Positions 16,406 through 24,904 of a DNA stretch of 64,000 nucleotides are shown here, one piece after another. A program made the translations under genes and the position numbers. The notes below the pieces were generated by a model. It had not been told where the DNA came from. It ran no database searches and was given only the letters and a program-made list of their open reading frames with translations. The stretch's first letter is position 1. Each line of letters starts with the position of its first letter. Origin of the DNA: Desulfoscipio sp. XC116 (GTDB lineage: Bacteria > Bacillota > Desulfotomaculia > Desulfotomaculales > Desulfallaceae); NCBI RefSeq assembly GCF_039851975.1, contig NZ_CP156660.1, positions 4,195,677 to 4,259,676 on the forward strand. The letters run 5' to 3'.

Positions 16406-16591
16406 TTAATTTTCCTCCAAAGTGACAGCACCGCTGGGGCATACGCTGACACAGGTTTCGCAGCCAAGGCAGTCGTCGACATTAACCACAGCAGCTTTAC
16501 CGTCCTCCATTTCCAGAACAGATGCCGGGCAATTTTCGACACATTCACCACAGCCCTCACATTTGTCGCGGTCAACGGTTACTACGAACAT
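16406..16591 (-). CDS. 2[4Fe-4S] ferredoxin
   Basis: Short dicluster ferredoxin (61 aa). Clusters: C11EGCGECVENC21 and C41LGCETCVSVC51. The start is ATG 16591 with AAGGAGGTG ideally placed; a longer frame to 16777 exists but lacks an RBS. It is the first gene of the dsrMK cluster, so it probably shuttles electrons for sulfite/trisulfide reduction or supplies DsrK (inference). Ferredoxins in this position are common in Gram-positive sulfate reducers. Confidence 0.92.
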   Translation of the reverse strand: MFVVTVDRDKCEGCGECVENCPASVLEMEDGKAAVVNVDDCLGCETCVSVCPSGAVTLEEN

Positions 16592-16988
16592 TACGTTCAC
16601 CTCCTTAACATAATTATGTTTGTACACTTCCTGCAGGCAGTCCCGCCTGAACAAGACCGCCTCCATAGAATAACGACGGGTAAAACCGTACAAATCCCTT
16701 ATACCATATTCGTTGTCTGCGAAATTATTCCTTCCGCAAAGAGACAACAACAACCGGTTTTTTTCAGAATTAAGCAAAAAACCTGCAAAAAAACGACAAC
16801 CCTGGCCGGGTCACCAACCGCCATATATGTTAATTAACTGACTATCCTTTTCGCTTGTAATAATTGTATACCAATACGGTGCAGCCAGTCCATAGGGGAC
16901 TTATGGTATTAAGCATAAGCAAAACCGCCTGCCGCCAGGCGGTTTACACAAAATCAGAGCAGGCTTTTATTACCATATTCCAACATAT
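16592..16988. other. Intergenic region upstream of the dsr ferredoxin operon
   Basis: This 397-bp stretch must hold the promoter of the ferredoxin-dsrMKC-cbiA operon and the terminator (16921-16945) of the mrp operon. No unambiguous -35/-10 pair or operator palindrome was found. The 16616-16837 frames look like shadows. Confidence 0.5.
16921..16945 (-). terminator. Terminator of the nifX-like/mrp operon
   Basis: AAACCGCCTGGCGGCAGGCGGTTTT on the minus strand is a near-perfect stem ending in T residues, 44 bp after the mrp stop. Confidence 0.75.
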
Positions 16989-17831
16989 TTAAGAAATACT
17001 GGTCACCCGTTTATTTAAAATATCCTCCAGGCCTTTAAACAACTCACGGTCATATTTTTCAATCTGACCGGCATCGCTCAATTCGGCCAGGGCAGGATCA
17101 ATAGGTAATTTCTCCAGCAGGCGTAAACCCATAGAGGTAGCCAGGGAAGCGGCATGACTTTCACCGAACACTTTAATTTCCCTGCCACAATCCGGGCAGC
17201 GCAAATAGCTCATGTTTTCCACAAACCCCAGCACCGGTATATTCATATGATTGACCATATTAACAGCCTTACGCACCACCATATTGGCCAAATCCTGCGG
17301 CGAAGTTACGATAATTACGCCGTCAAGGGGCAGGGATTGCATAACAGTGAGGGGCACGTCACCTGTTCCCGGCGGCAGATCCACTACCATATAATCCACC
17401 TTACCCCAGGCTACATCAGTCCAGAATTGTTTGACTGCCCCGGCAATAATGGGACCGCGCCAGATCACCGGTTGATCTTCTTTTTCCAATAACAGGTTAA
17501 GAGACATCATTTTAATGCCCTTTTCCGTCATTTTAGCATACATCACATTTTGATCATGCTGGGGAACGCCGCTGACACCAAACATTTTGGGAATGCTGGG
17601 GCCGGTGATATCGGCATCCAGTATGCCCACCTGATAACCTTTATTGGCCAAACTAAGCGCCACCAGAGCGGATACGGAAGATTTGCCCACCCCACCTTTG
17701 CCGCTCATTACAGCAATAACATGTTTGATATCGTTATATTCGTTCTGGGGCAGTATATCTATGCCGCATTTATCCGGTGAACACCCCTCGGTTTTCTGGT
17801 TACAGCTACTGCACTTTTCGTCCTGTGACAT
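16989..17831 (-). CDS. mrp: Mrp/NBP35-family iron-sulfur carrier ATPase
   Basis: P-loop scaffold/carrier of [4Fe-4S] clusters (280 aa). Deviant Walker A MSGKGGVGKSS at residues 42-52; DADITGPSIPKMFG is Mrp-specific; CxxC in LRCPDCGREIKVFGE (about 205-220) is the bridging cluster ligand. The N-terminus is an additional Cys-rich tail with four Cys (CSSCNQ...CSPDKCG), seen in several anaerobes. ATG 17831 follows GGGGAGAGG. It is last in a run with two MinD-like ATPases and a NifX-like protein, suggesting a cluster-assembly function for the sulfite-reduction proteins (inference). Confidence 0.92.
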   Translation of the reverse strand: MSQDEKCSSCNQKTEGCSPDKCGIDILPQNEYNDIKHVIAVMSGKGGVGKSSVSALVALSLANKGYQVGILDADITGPSIPKMFGVSGVPQHDQNVMYAKMTEKGIKMMSLNLLLEKEDQPVIWRGPIIAGAVKQFWTDVAWGKVDYMVVDLPPGTGDVPLTVMQSLPLDGVIIVTSPQDLANMVVRKAVNMVNHMNIPVLGFVENMSYLRCPDCGREIKVFGESHAASLATSMGLRLLEKLPIDPALAELSDAGQIEKYDRELFKGLEDILNKRVTSIS

Positions 17832-17876
17832 AATCCTCTCCCCTTTTAATTAATTATACATGCTTTCAAAACATTA

Positions 17877-18734
17877 CTATATACCCAATTCTTCTTGCAT
17901 GCAATGCCAAAGGGCAATAATATCATCAACTACAGTACTGACCATTTGAATTACAGGTTTTCCTTTCATGGCAGCGGCAATAACGGCGGGATCATAACTC
18001 ACGCGCCCCATGACAGGTACATTTACCTCACGGCACATTTCTTCCACCTGCCGGGTATTTTCCGGGTTGATATCCCACTTATTAATACATACTGCCGTTT
18101 TCACCCCGAAGTGTTTGGTAAGATCCAGCACCCTGGATAAATCATGCATTGAGGAAAGGCTGGGCTCTACCACCACCAGCGCCAAATCCGTCCCTCCCAG
18201 CGAAGCAATCACCGGACAGCCTATTCCCGGCGGGCCGTCAGTGATGATTAACTCTTTGCCTTCTCTTTCCGCCAGCATCCGGGCCTGCTTGCGCACCTCG
18301 GCAACTAATTTGCCCGAGTTATCCTGGGCTATACCCAGCCGGGCATGTACAAAGGGCCCGAACTTGGTGCTGCAGGTAAACCAATGCCCGGCCAAATTTT
18401 CCACCATGCGGACAGCACCCTCGGGACAAGCATGATAACATACCAAGCAGCCTTCGCAGAGCAGTTCGTCTACTTTACCGGACTTTATAGCTCCGTAATT
18501 GCATAACTCCTCACACAAGCCGCATGCGGTACATTTGGCAGCATCAACTTCCACCCGGGGCATACCCCAAAAATTATTTTTAGTTTCCAGAGTGGGATCC
18601 AAAAGCAGATGCAAATTAGCCGCGTCTACATCACAGTCCGTAATCACATGCTTGTCCGCCAGCACAGCTATAGATGCGGCAATACTGGTTTTCCCGGTGC
18701 CGCCCTTACCGCTAATTATAGTTATTTCTTTCAT
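17877..18734 (-). CDS. MinD/CooC-type ATPase with inserted ferredoxin domain (copy B)
   Basis: P-loop NTPase of 285 aa. Walker A SGKGGTGKTSIAAS at the N-terminus, then an inserted 2[4Fe-4S] domain (CTACGLCEELC and CEGCLVCYHAC, about residues 67-105), then the switch motif DGPPGIGCPVI. It overlaps the preceding paralogue by 23 nt. Paired ferredoxin-MinD ATPases of this kind occur in sulfate reducers and methanogens, usually near Mrp and NifX-like genes; their biochemical role is not settled. Confidence 0.88.
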   Translation of the reverse strand: MKEITIISGKGGTGKTSIAASIAVLADKHVITDCDVDAANLHLLLDPTLETKNNFWGMPRVEVDAAKCTACGLCEELCNYGAIKSGKVDELLCEGCLVCYHACPEGAVRMVENLAGHWFTCSTKFGPFVHARLGIAQDNSGKLVAEVRKQARMLAEREGKELIITDGPPGIGCPVIASLGGTDLALVVVEPSLSSMHDLSRVLDLTKHFGVKTAVCINKWDINPENTRQVEEMCREVNVPVMGRVSYDPAVIAAAMKGKPVIQMVSTVVDDIIALWHCMQEELGI

Positions 18735-19575
18735 TAGCTACCAGCTCCTCGATATGCCTATATAGCTGCCTGAATTTATTTTCCCACTGTTTATCCACCC
18801 GGACCAGGGGCACTCCCCGGGAATAAGCTTCAGCAATTTTTTTACTAAGCGGTATGGACATTAATATAGGCAGTTGTTCCTTCCGGCAATATTTTTCTAT
18901 CAGTTCAATACCGTTATGGGCACGGTTAATCAGAACGCCACAGGGCACTCCCAGCGTCCTGACCATCTGCACAGCCAAGTCGAGGTCATTTAAACCAAAA
19001 GGAGTGGGTTCAGTAACCAGCAAACAGAAATCAGTGCCCCGCACAGTATGGATTACCGGGCAGGAGGTGCCCGGAGGCGCATCCAATACTGTAATCCCCC
19101 GGCCGGCCAAAGCTTTGGCCTCATCCACCAGGGGAGGGCTTAACGCAGCCCCCACTTCCAAACAGCCGCGGGCAAATAAAATATCTTCAGCCAAGCCTTT
19201 TTCAATTTTGCCTATTCTTTTAGGCACCGAAGTGATAGCCTTTTCCGGACAAAAATACCGGCAGCCGCCACATCCATGACAGAACTCGGGAAAGGTAATT
19301 ACACTGTCCCCGGTGCACAGCAAGGCATTAAAGGCGCATAAATCAGCGCATTTTCCACAATAGGTACATATATCATTATCAATCCGGGGCACATCAATAT
19401 ATATTTCCTTTGCATCTTCCAGCTTGGGATTGAGAAAAATATGCCCGTTGGGCTCCTCCACATCACAATCGATAAAGGTTAAACCGTGATTATCCGATGC
19501 CAGAGCCAAGGCAATACTTGTGGCTATAGTTGTTTTGCCGGTGCCGCCCTTTCCGCTGGCCACCGATATGATCAT
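18712..19575 (-). CDS. MinD/CooC-type ATPase with inserted ferredoxin domain (copy A)
   Basis: Paralogue of the next gene (287 aa). Walker A ASGKGGTGKTTIATS, inserted ferredoxin motifs CTYCGKCADLC and CHGCGGCRYFC (about 65-110), and DAPPGTSCPVIHTV. The two copies share the layout but diverge in sequence. ATG 19575 follows GGGCGGGTGG. It is second in the four-gene operon nifX-like, copy A, copy B, mrp. The two subunits may work as a heterodimer (inference). Confidence 0.88.
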   Translation of the reverse strand: MIISVASGKGGTGKTTIATSIALALASDNHGLTFIDCDVEEPNGHIFLNPKLEDAKEIYIDVPRIDNDICTYCGKCADLCAFNALLCTGDSVITFPEFCHGCGGCRYFCPEKAITSVPKRIGKIEKGLAEDILFARGCLEVGAALSPPLVDEAKALAGRGITVLDAPPGTSCPVIHTVRGTDFCLLVTEPTPFGLNDLDLAVQMVRTLGVPCGVLINRAHNGIELIEKYCRKEQLPILMSIPLSKKIAEAYSRGVPLVRVDKQWENKFRQLYRHIEELVANERNNYN

Positions 19576-19589
19576 TTTACCACCCGCCC

Positions 19590-19958
19590 CTAGCTTTTAA
19601 TTCCCGAATGCTCTTGAGCATTCGGCAGAGCCAGCGGCTCCAGCTGTCCATCTTTATATTTTTCCATAGTCTCGGCAACCGTGCCGGAAACGCCGGCATA
19701 TACCGCCATACCTCCGCTGGAAAGGGCCGACATGGCATTAGGGCCTACCCGGCCGGTCAATACCACATCTATCTTGTTGCTCAACAAAAGCTGGGTGGTC
19801 CTGATCCCCGCCCCACCGGCACTTGCAGATCCTTGATTATCAATTACTTCTTGCAGCTCACCCTGTTCATTAAACACCAAAAAATAGGCACAGCGTCCAA
19901 AACGCTCTTCCGCCGGTGCACTAACTTCCGACCCGGCTGCACTGACTGCTATTCTCAT
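19590..19958 (-). CDS. NifX/NifB-type dinitrogenase iron-molybdenum cofactor domain protein
   Basis: Small (122 aa) ribonuclease-H-fold protein of the Nitro_FeMo-Co family. MRIAVSAAGSEVSAPAEERF then GRCAYFLVF is the family N-terminus, and DVVLTGRVGPNAMSALSSGG the second conserved block. ATG 19958 is selected because GGAGG lies 9 nt upstream; ATGs at 19967 and 19964 are too close to it. These stand-alone proteins bind Fe-S or FeMo precursors. It is the first gene of the MinD-MinD-Mrp operon. No nitrogenase genes occur in this window. Confidence 0.88.
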   Translation of the reverse strand: MRIAVSAAGSEVSAPAEERFGRCAYFLVFNEQGELQEVIDNQGSASAGGAGIRTTQLLLSNKIDVVLTGRVGPNAMSALSSGGMAVYAGVSGTVAETMEKYKDGQLEPLALPNAQEHSGIKS

Positions 19959-20079
19959 ATTCATCATCCTCCGGTAATATTGCGTATTTTATTCCAATAC
20001 CACATGTTCTTATCTAATATTAAATGTTTTATGGACTTATGTCAATAATAAAAATTAAAAAACTGCCGTTTCCAACTGT

Positions 20080-20108
20080 TTGACGCTTAACGGCTATGTT
20101 GATATACT
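20080..20108 (+). promoter_or_regulatory. Sigma-A promoter of the FmdB-like/HEAT gene pair
   Basis: TTGACG (20080-20085), a 17-bp spacer and TATACT (20103-20108), about 50 bp before the FmdB-like start. This is one of the best matches to consensus in the window. Confidence 0.65.
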
Positions 20109-20159
20109 TAAAATGGACGGGAAGATTTGTTGCTAAAACGATTTGAAGGGAAGGTAATT

Positions 20160-20402
20160 ATGCCTATCTTTGAATTTCGCTGTTTAAAGTGCGGTAACGT
20201 TTTTGAAAAACTATTTATAACCGGGCAGGAAGAATTCGCTGTACATTGTCCGCAGTGTAAGGCAGATTCTTTAGAGCGTGTAATAAGCAAAACAAATTAT
20301 GTTATGGGACCCGGCAAAGGCGGCGGCAAAACCAAGATGACAACAAAATCATGCGGTTCCGGCAATAGCTGCACTTCATTTGAAATACCCGGTCCCGAAT
20401 GA
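20160..20402 (+). CDS. FmdB-family zinc ribbon protein
   Basis: An 80-aa protein with the FmdB/CxxC_CXXC_SSSS signature: MPIFEFRCLKCGNVFEKL and HCPQCKADSLERVISKTNY form a zinc ribbon (CxxC...CxxC). A Gly/Lys-rich tail with two further Cys (SCGSGNSCTSFE) follows. ATG 20160 is preceded by GAAGGGAAGG; a longer frame from 20127 lacks an RBS. Function is unknown; members are suspected regulators or metal-binding proteins. Confidence 0.85.
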   Translation: MPIFEFRCLKCGNVFEKLFITGQEEFAVHCPQCKADSLERVISKTNYVMGPGKGGGKTKMTTKSCGSGNSCTSFEIPGPE

Positions 20403-20461
20403 TTTGGGGAACGCTTTTAAGCCGGTCAATTTTTATGTAAAGGGGCGCGCTTAAGTTACCC

Positions 20462-21625
20462 ATGAATGAACGTAAACGTAATCTGATGGAAGAGTACACA
20501 GGCCGGGACCCGCGGGTAAAACCGGGGTGTCCTTTTTGCGGTTTGCCCATTGAAAGGCCTGCGGAGCAAATCCTGCGCAGGCCGCTTGAAATGCCGGTGG
20601 GGTCGTGTTCGTGCGGCGCGGTATACGCATACGATGCTACGGGACACAATTTGGGTACCGCATTTTCGGAAGCGCTTGTATTTGCATGCAATATGGATTG
20701 GGATTTAGCTTGGAGCTTACTGCCCGGCGAGGACTACCTCGAAGAGCTGGTGGAGAAATATGATATTGAGAGTAATTATATAATACCGGTGGGAGCTTAC
20801 GAGGGCCGTCGTATTTCAGGTGCCCTTTATTTTATCAGAATGCACAATGATATTCAAGAAGTCACCCGGCAAGGCGTGCAAAAAAAATTAGACCGGGCCA
20901 GGTCTGTCGCAGCTGCTCCGCAAACAGATACCATTAAGCAGAAAAGAAAGAAAAAAATTGACAAAAAAGAAATTGAGGCATTGGTCGACAGTTACCGGCT
21001 GGAGCCGCTGCTGGATATTGCCGGTTATGACAAAGGGATTATCAGATACCTGCAGCGCATCCTATATACGGGCGACGAGCTGTTGCGCTTAAAAACGGCG
21101 GACGCGCTGGGTCAGGTATGCGCAATAATTGCACAGCATGATCCGAGTGCGGTTTCCAGGCTTCTGCAAAGGCTCCTCACATCTATATCCAACGCCGGTT
21201 ACGGCGCGTCAACCTGGGGGGCTATTGATGCCATAGGTGAAATAATAGCCGGCTCCCCCGATATGTTTGGCGGTTATGTACCTGTCTTGTTGCAATTTTT
21301 AGAGGAAGAAGACTTAGACCTCAGACCGTCAATTTTAAGAGCCCTGGCAGTTATCGCCGGGGAGAGACCCGACTTAATTACTAAAACATTCTCATACTTT
21401 ATAAAATATGCCGGTATGAACGAACCCCAAACCCGGGGCAATGCGGTTTGGCTGATGGGAAACCTGGCTTCGGCAACAAACCCCAGGCCGGGCGCATCCG
21501 AGGCCAAAGCAGAACTAAACACTATTACAGGCGACAATCGACCCGTCAGTATATATGCAAAGGGTGTTTTAGAGAAAAAAAGCATTGGCCGGCTGGCTTT
21601 GCTGGCACTGGAAAAGCTGGGGTAA
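20462..21625 (+). CDS. DVU0298-like HEAT-repeat protein
   Basis: A 387-aa protein. The N-terminal part has two paired-Cys sites (GCPFCGLPIERP and GSCSCGAVYAYDATGHNLG), suggesting a zinc- or Fe-S-binding ribbon. After a basic linker (KQKRKKKIDKKEIE, about 170) come HEAT/armadillo-like helical repeats (LLRLKTADALGQVCAII, STWGAIDAIGEII, LRPSILRALAVIAGE, TRGNAVWLMGNLAS). I recognise it as like Desulfovibrio DVU0298, a conserved protein of sulfate reducers, from memory of that family. It follows the FmdB-like gene by 59 bp on the same strand. The molecular role is unknown. Confidence 0.7.
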   Translation: MNERKRNLMEEYTGRDPRVKPGCPFCGLPIERPAEQILRRPLEMPVGSCSCGAVYAYDATGHNLGTAFSEALVFACNMDWDLAWSLLPGEDYLEELVEKYDIESNYIIPVGAYEGRRISGALYFIRMHNDIQEVTRQGVQKKLDRARSVAAAPQTDTIKQKRKKKIDKKEIEALVDSYRLEPLLDIAGYDKGIIRYLQRILYTGDELLRLKTADALGQVCAIIAQHDPSAVSRLLQRLLTSISNAGYGASTWGAIDAIGEIIAGSPDMFGGYVPVLLQFLEEEDLDLRPSILRALAVIAGERPDLITKTFSYFIKYAGMNEPQTRGNAVWLMGNLASATNPRPGASEAKAELNTITGDNRPVSIYAKGVLEKKSIGRLALLALEKLG

Positions 21626-21661
21626 CAATATTTTTTAACCAAACGATGTGCATATCCTCAT

Positions 21662-21696
21662 AAAAAGCACTGCCCGGTAAGACGGGAAGTGCTTTT
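21662..21696. terminator. Bidirectional terminator
   Basis: AAAAAGCACTGCCCG-GTAAGA-CGGGAAGTGCTTTT is a hairpin with A/T-runs on both sides, between the convergent HEAT-repeat gene and the YkgJ-type gene. Confidence 0.85.
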
Positions 21697-21727
21697 CGTA
21701 CTTTACGGCTTTTAATATAATGCTTTT

Positions 21728-22366
21728 CTATCGCCCGTTATCTATTTGGAGCAAGTCTTCCAGCGGAGTCTTGATTGACTTGGATACGGATAACAGCAAT
21801 GCGGCCCGCTCCGTGTCGCTGACTCCGGCCCGCTCCAAAAACTTGGCGGACAACCGGTAAAGCTCTTTATACATACCATCAAGATTAAACACCGGATACG
21901 ACCGGCCCTTTTCAAAACCAGCTTTAAAGCAGGCGTGCACTTTACCGTTAGTCATTGCCGGTATGCCGTAAACCCGGCAGGTTATCGGCCTTACCGAATA
22001 CAGGCGACATTTCCGGTCATCACCCAGCAGCGGGCACCTGACCCTCTCTTTGCCAATGGCATCGGCAAGTTTATTCGAGTCTCCGCTGTGTTCCTGCAGC
22101 CTTTTTTCCATGGCCAGCAAAGCTTCGTCCGCCTCATCCGCACGGGCCATGATAGCCCGCTTGCTTTCTTCGCCTAAGGCATTGATTTGTAGATTAAGAT
22201 AAGCCGACTCAATTAAAAACAGCCCAAAAACCGCGCTGCAGCAGTCGGCACATTGCTCCGCACACTTGACGCATGCCGCATAGTCCTTTTCCATATTTTG
22301 AAACGCGGCATCCGCCCTGGCTGTCAACTGTTCATATTCTTTGAATAGATCGTCATATTGTTTCAT
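21728..22366 (-). CDS. YkgJ-family cysteine cluster protein
   Basis: A 212-aa protein with the zinc/iron-chelate-binding Cys cluster of the YkgJ (CxxCxxCC) family: CVKCAEQCADCCSAVFGLF near residues 32-50 and CPLLGDDRKCRLYSVRPITC near 116-135, the latter with the typical RP-TCR-YG context. Function unknown; proposed metal binding. Its ATG overlaps the TPR gene stop (ATGA), so they form an operon. Confidence 0.82.
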   Translation of the reverse strand: MKQYDDLFKEYEQLTARADAAFQNMEKDYAACVKCAEQCADCCSAVFGLFLIESAYLNLQINALGEESKRAIMARADEADEALLAMEKRLQEHSGDSNKLADAIGKERVRCPLLGDDRKCRLYSVRPITCRVYGIPAMTNGKVHACFKAGFEKGRSYPVFNLDGMYKELYRLSAKFLERAGVSDTERAALLLSVSKSIKTPLEDLLQIDNGR

Positions 22367-22989
22367 TTTTTCCGATATGGCTCCAATTCTTTTAGAAAAT
22401 CCGGGTGTACCCCAAAGCCAAGTTTTATGGCTTTATCCACGTGCTCAATAGCTTTAGCATAATTATTTTTTAAATAGTAAGCATAGGCAAGATTATTTTG
22501 CCCCAGTCCGAACTCGGAAGCAAATCCAACCAGCTTTTCACCCGTGGTGACAGCGTTATCGAGATCATCTTTTTGGATATAAGCATTAATTAAATTACTC
22601 CAGGCCTGGACGATTTCAGGATTTAATTCAATGGCCTTATTCAATGCGTCGATAGCTTCATCCGTTTGCGCCATTTGCAAATAGGCGAACCCCAGATTAG
22701 CATAGCCCCTGGCATATCTGGGCTCAATCTCAACTGCTTTTTTATTGGCCTGTACGACCTTTTCCAGGTCGCTCAGCTTAAAATAAATATACCCCAAGTT
22801 GACACAGGCCTCAAACATCCGGCCACTGTTGGCGACAGCTTCCTCAAAAAAAGCGATGGCCTCTTGCAACTTGCCTTGCTGCATCAGCGTTACACCCAGA
22901 TTGTATTGGGCATTGGCACATTCCGGGTTTTCATTGAGCATGTTAATTTGCTCGTCAATAAACTCTCTGGAATCCTGTGGCGTGGTCAT
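22363..22989 (-). CDS. TPR-repeat protein
   Basis: A 208-aa soluble protein of about five tetratricopeptide repeats, e.g. NAQYNLGVTLMQQGKLQEAI, VNLGYIYFKLSDLEKVVQAN, ANLGFAYLQMAQTDEAIDAL and NNLAYAYYLKNNYAKAIEHV. No signal peptide. It probably mediates protein-protein contacts. It is coupled to the downstream YkgJ-type gene by a 4-nt overlap. Substrate or partner cannot be deduced. Confidence 0.85.
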   Translation of the reverse strand: MTTPQDSREFIDEQINMLNENPECANAQYNLGVTLMQQGKLQEAIAFFEEAVANSGRMFEACVNLGYIYFKLSDLEKVVQANKKAVEIEPRYARGYANLGFAYLQMAQTDEAIDALNKAIELNPEIVQAWSNLINAYIQKDDLDNAVTTGEKLVGFASEFGLGQNNLAYAYYLKNNYAKAIEHVDKAIKLGFGVHPDFLKELEPYRKK

Positions 22990-23180
22990 AATTATCGGCC
23001 TTTCTAATTCAAATAGTTAAAAGCTATTGGTATTTTAGCATAACCGGATTAGCTTCCGATTATCTGCCCTGAAAAAGTTCAGGATACTTTTAAAGCTCAG
23101 GTTGCTTTTAGAGCTTTTCATTCTCCGCCGGCGCCGTGCAAACAACATGAGCAGCTATTAACAATAGGTTAATGCCGCTT

Positions 23181-23222
23181 AAAAAAAGAGACTGCTATCC
23201 GAAAGGGCTAGCAACCTCTCTT
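23181..23222 (-). terminator. Terminator after dsrD
   Basis: On the minus strand AGAGAGGTTGCTAGCC-CTTTC-GGATAGCAGTCTCTTTTTTT forms a stem with a bulge and a T-run, 16 bp after the dsrD stop. It marks the end of the dsrABD transcript. Confidence 0.82.
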
Positions 23223-23237
23223 CACAACTAAACCGTT

Positions 23238-23471
23238 TTATTCCGGATCTTCCGTCATGCCCCGGCCTTTAAGACCGTACATTGTGCTGCTGCCGGTAGA
23301 AAAATAGATCATTGTACCGTCGTTAATCAGCGCTGTGCAAGCTTTTTTAATTTCTCTCATTTTAGCGTCCGGCATTACCTTTTGAACGGCTTTTTCAATA
23401 TCTTTAAAGTAAAATTTGGTTTTCTTGCTGGTTTCAGCAAATTGAACAATAACCTTTTTCATTTCTTCCAT
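23238..23471 (-). CDS. dsrD: DsrD, allosteric partner of dissimilatory sulfite reductase
   Basis: A 77-aa winged-helix protein. It begins MEEMKKVIVQF, with FYFKDIEKAV and the strongly conserved C-terminal STGSSTMYGLKGRGM. DsrD is found in sulfate reducers working in the reductive direction and is known to activate DsrAB. ATG 23471 is favoured (GGAGGGAG upstream); the frame is open to a TTG at 23498. It lies 233 bp downstream of dsrB, an unusually long gap holding two hairpins. Confidence 0.93.
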   Translation of the reverse strand: MEEMKKVIVQFAETSKKTKFYFKDIEKAVQKVMPDAKMREIKKACTALINDGTMIYFSTGSSTMYGLKGRGMTEDPE

Positions 23472-23498
23472 ACTAACAATCTCCCTCCTTTGGAGCAA

Positions 23499-23704
23499 GT
23501 TCTTTATTCAGAGAGATTCAACTCGCCCTGATTTTAGAACTAGCTGCATGACTTGGCTGGCGTTGTACTGCCGCTTATAGAAGCGGGAGACTTACGCCAA
23601 GTCAGTCAGGTTAAATAAAAGGTTATACTGTAAATAAAGGGTTAGCCCCGCTGCTGCGGTTATGCAACAGCGGGTCTAAACCCCGCATAATTAATTCAGT
23701 AAAA
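23499..23704 (-). other. dsrB-dsrD intergenic region with two hairpins
   Basis: The first hairpin after dsrB, CCCGCTG...CAGCGGG (23647-23674), lacks a T-run. The second, at 23550-23603, has outer arms GACTTGGC/GCCAAGTC around an inner CCGCTTATAGAAGCGGG stem. The motif TAGAAGCGGGAG recurs in the hairpin at 38550-38579. They could stabilise the dsrAB part of the mRNA or be inserted repeats. Confidence 0.5.
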
Positions 23705-24892
23705 TTATTCTATCCCACCGGCGACTTTTGATACATTCCAGGCTGCATCAGTGAACTTGAACTGAGTGCTGGTCCGCCAGGTGTCATAAGCCAGGCGATA
23801 GTCGTCAATCAGGTGATCAGTGAATTCCAGGCCGGTCTTCTCGAAGAATTTTTCCCAGCCAATACGCTCGGCCCAATCGCCCAGACGCTCGTACTTGTTG
23901 GCATCAACAGCGTAGGCTTCGATAATCTTCTTGACGTTTTCCACCACTTCCGGGAATCTCGGGAAGGTGTTCGGCAGCCAGGGCACGACAACCTTGGAGA
24001 ATTTGGGCTGGCTGATCCGGTTGGAGATCTTGCCGCCGGCCAGGATGGTCACGCCGTCGCCTTCCTTGTCGGAAAGAGGCAGTGCCTGGCACATAGTGTA
24101 GCAGTTACCGCAGAACATGCAGCGCTCTTGCTTAATTTTAACGGTTTTGCCGCCTTCCGGAGTTTTGTCCGGAGAAATGGCGCCCACCGGGCAAGCTGCA
24201 ATGGCCAGAGGTATTTCACAAACCCTGTCGATAACCTCGTGGTCAACGATAGGAGGCTTGCGGTGGTAGCCCAACAGAGCAATGTCCGAGCAGTGCACGG
24301 CACCGCACATATTCAGACAGCAAGCCATGGATACGCGCACTTTGGCCGGCAGTGTCATGCCCTGGAAGTATTCAAACAGTTCATCCGCCACAGCCTTAAC
24401 CATGGAGGAAGCGTCAGTGGCCGGGGTATGGCAGTGTACATAACCCTGGGTATGCACAATGTTGGTTACGCCGGCGCCTGTGCCGCCGATGGGGAACTTA
24501 TAGCTGCCGGATACAAACTTACGGCTTTCCAGATCCTTCTTCAGTGCTTCCAGTTTCTCAACGCTGTCTACCAGGAACTCAATGTTGTTCCGAGTGGTAA
24601 AGCGTACAGAGCCAGCACAGTATTTATCGGCAATGTCGCAGATTTCTCTGACGTGCTGTACGGTCATAAACCGGGCGCCGCCGCATCTTACGGTGTATAC
24701 CTTGTCACCGGTTTCAGATACGTGCACTAAAATACCGGGTTCCAGCACTTCGTGGTAAGCCCATTTGCCATAGTTATTTTGGATGACAGGAGGGAAGTAC
24801 TGCCAGAAATGTCTGGGGCCCAGGTCTGTCAGCCTGTCCTTCAGGGGATCCTTGGGATCATATAAGCCGAGTCTATCTAAAGATAAAGCCAT
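23705..24892 (-). CDS. dsrB: Dissimilatory sulfite reductase, beta subunit
   Basis: Catalytic-heme-bearing DsrB (395 aa) of the cytoplasmic alpha2beta2 enzyme reducing sulfite to a DsrC trisulfide. The siroheme/[4Fe-4S] site is around [11 protein letters not shown] (about residue 185-195) with an earlier GGTGAGVTN segment. The inserted ferredoxin domain has [11 protein letters not shown] (about 255-265) and [24 protein letters not shown] text ([15 protein letters not shown]) is the conserved sulfite reductase repeat. ATG 24892 follows GGAGGTTTG, 12 bp after dsrA. Confidence 0.98.
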   Translation of the reverse strand: MALSLDRLGLYDPKDPLKDRLTDLGPRHFWQYFPPVIQNNYGKWAYHEVLEPGILVHVSETGDKVYTVRCGGARFMTVQHVREICDIADKYCAGSVRFTTRNNIEFLVDSVEKLEALKKDLESRKFVSGSYKFPIGGTGAGVTNIVHTQGYVHCHTPATDASSMVKAVADELFEYFQGMTLPAKVRVSMACCLNMCGAVHCSDIALLGYHRKPPIVDHEVIDRVCEIPLAIAACPVGAISPDKTPEGGKTVKIKQERCMFCGNCYTMCQALPLSDKEGDGVTILAGGKISNRISQPKFSKVVVPWLPNTFPRFPEVVENVKKIIEAYAVDANKYERLGDWAERIGWEKFFEKTGLEFTDHLIDDYRLAYDTWRTSTQFKFTDAAWNVSKVAGGIE

Positions 24893-24904
24893 TACACAAA
24901 CCTC

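Noticed and set aside
16592..16777. N-terminal extension of the dsr ferredoxin
   Set aside because: No RBS, unlike the ideal AAGGAGGTG before ATG 16591; dicluster ferredoxins have this short length.
23813..24730. 305-codon plus-strand ORF opposite dsrB
   Set aside because: Antisense shadow of a highly conserved gene, with no RBS or recognisable domain.
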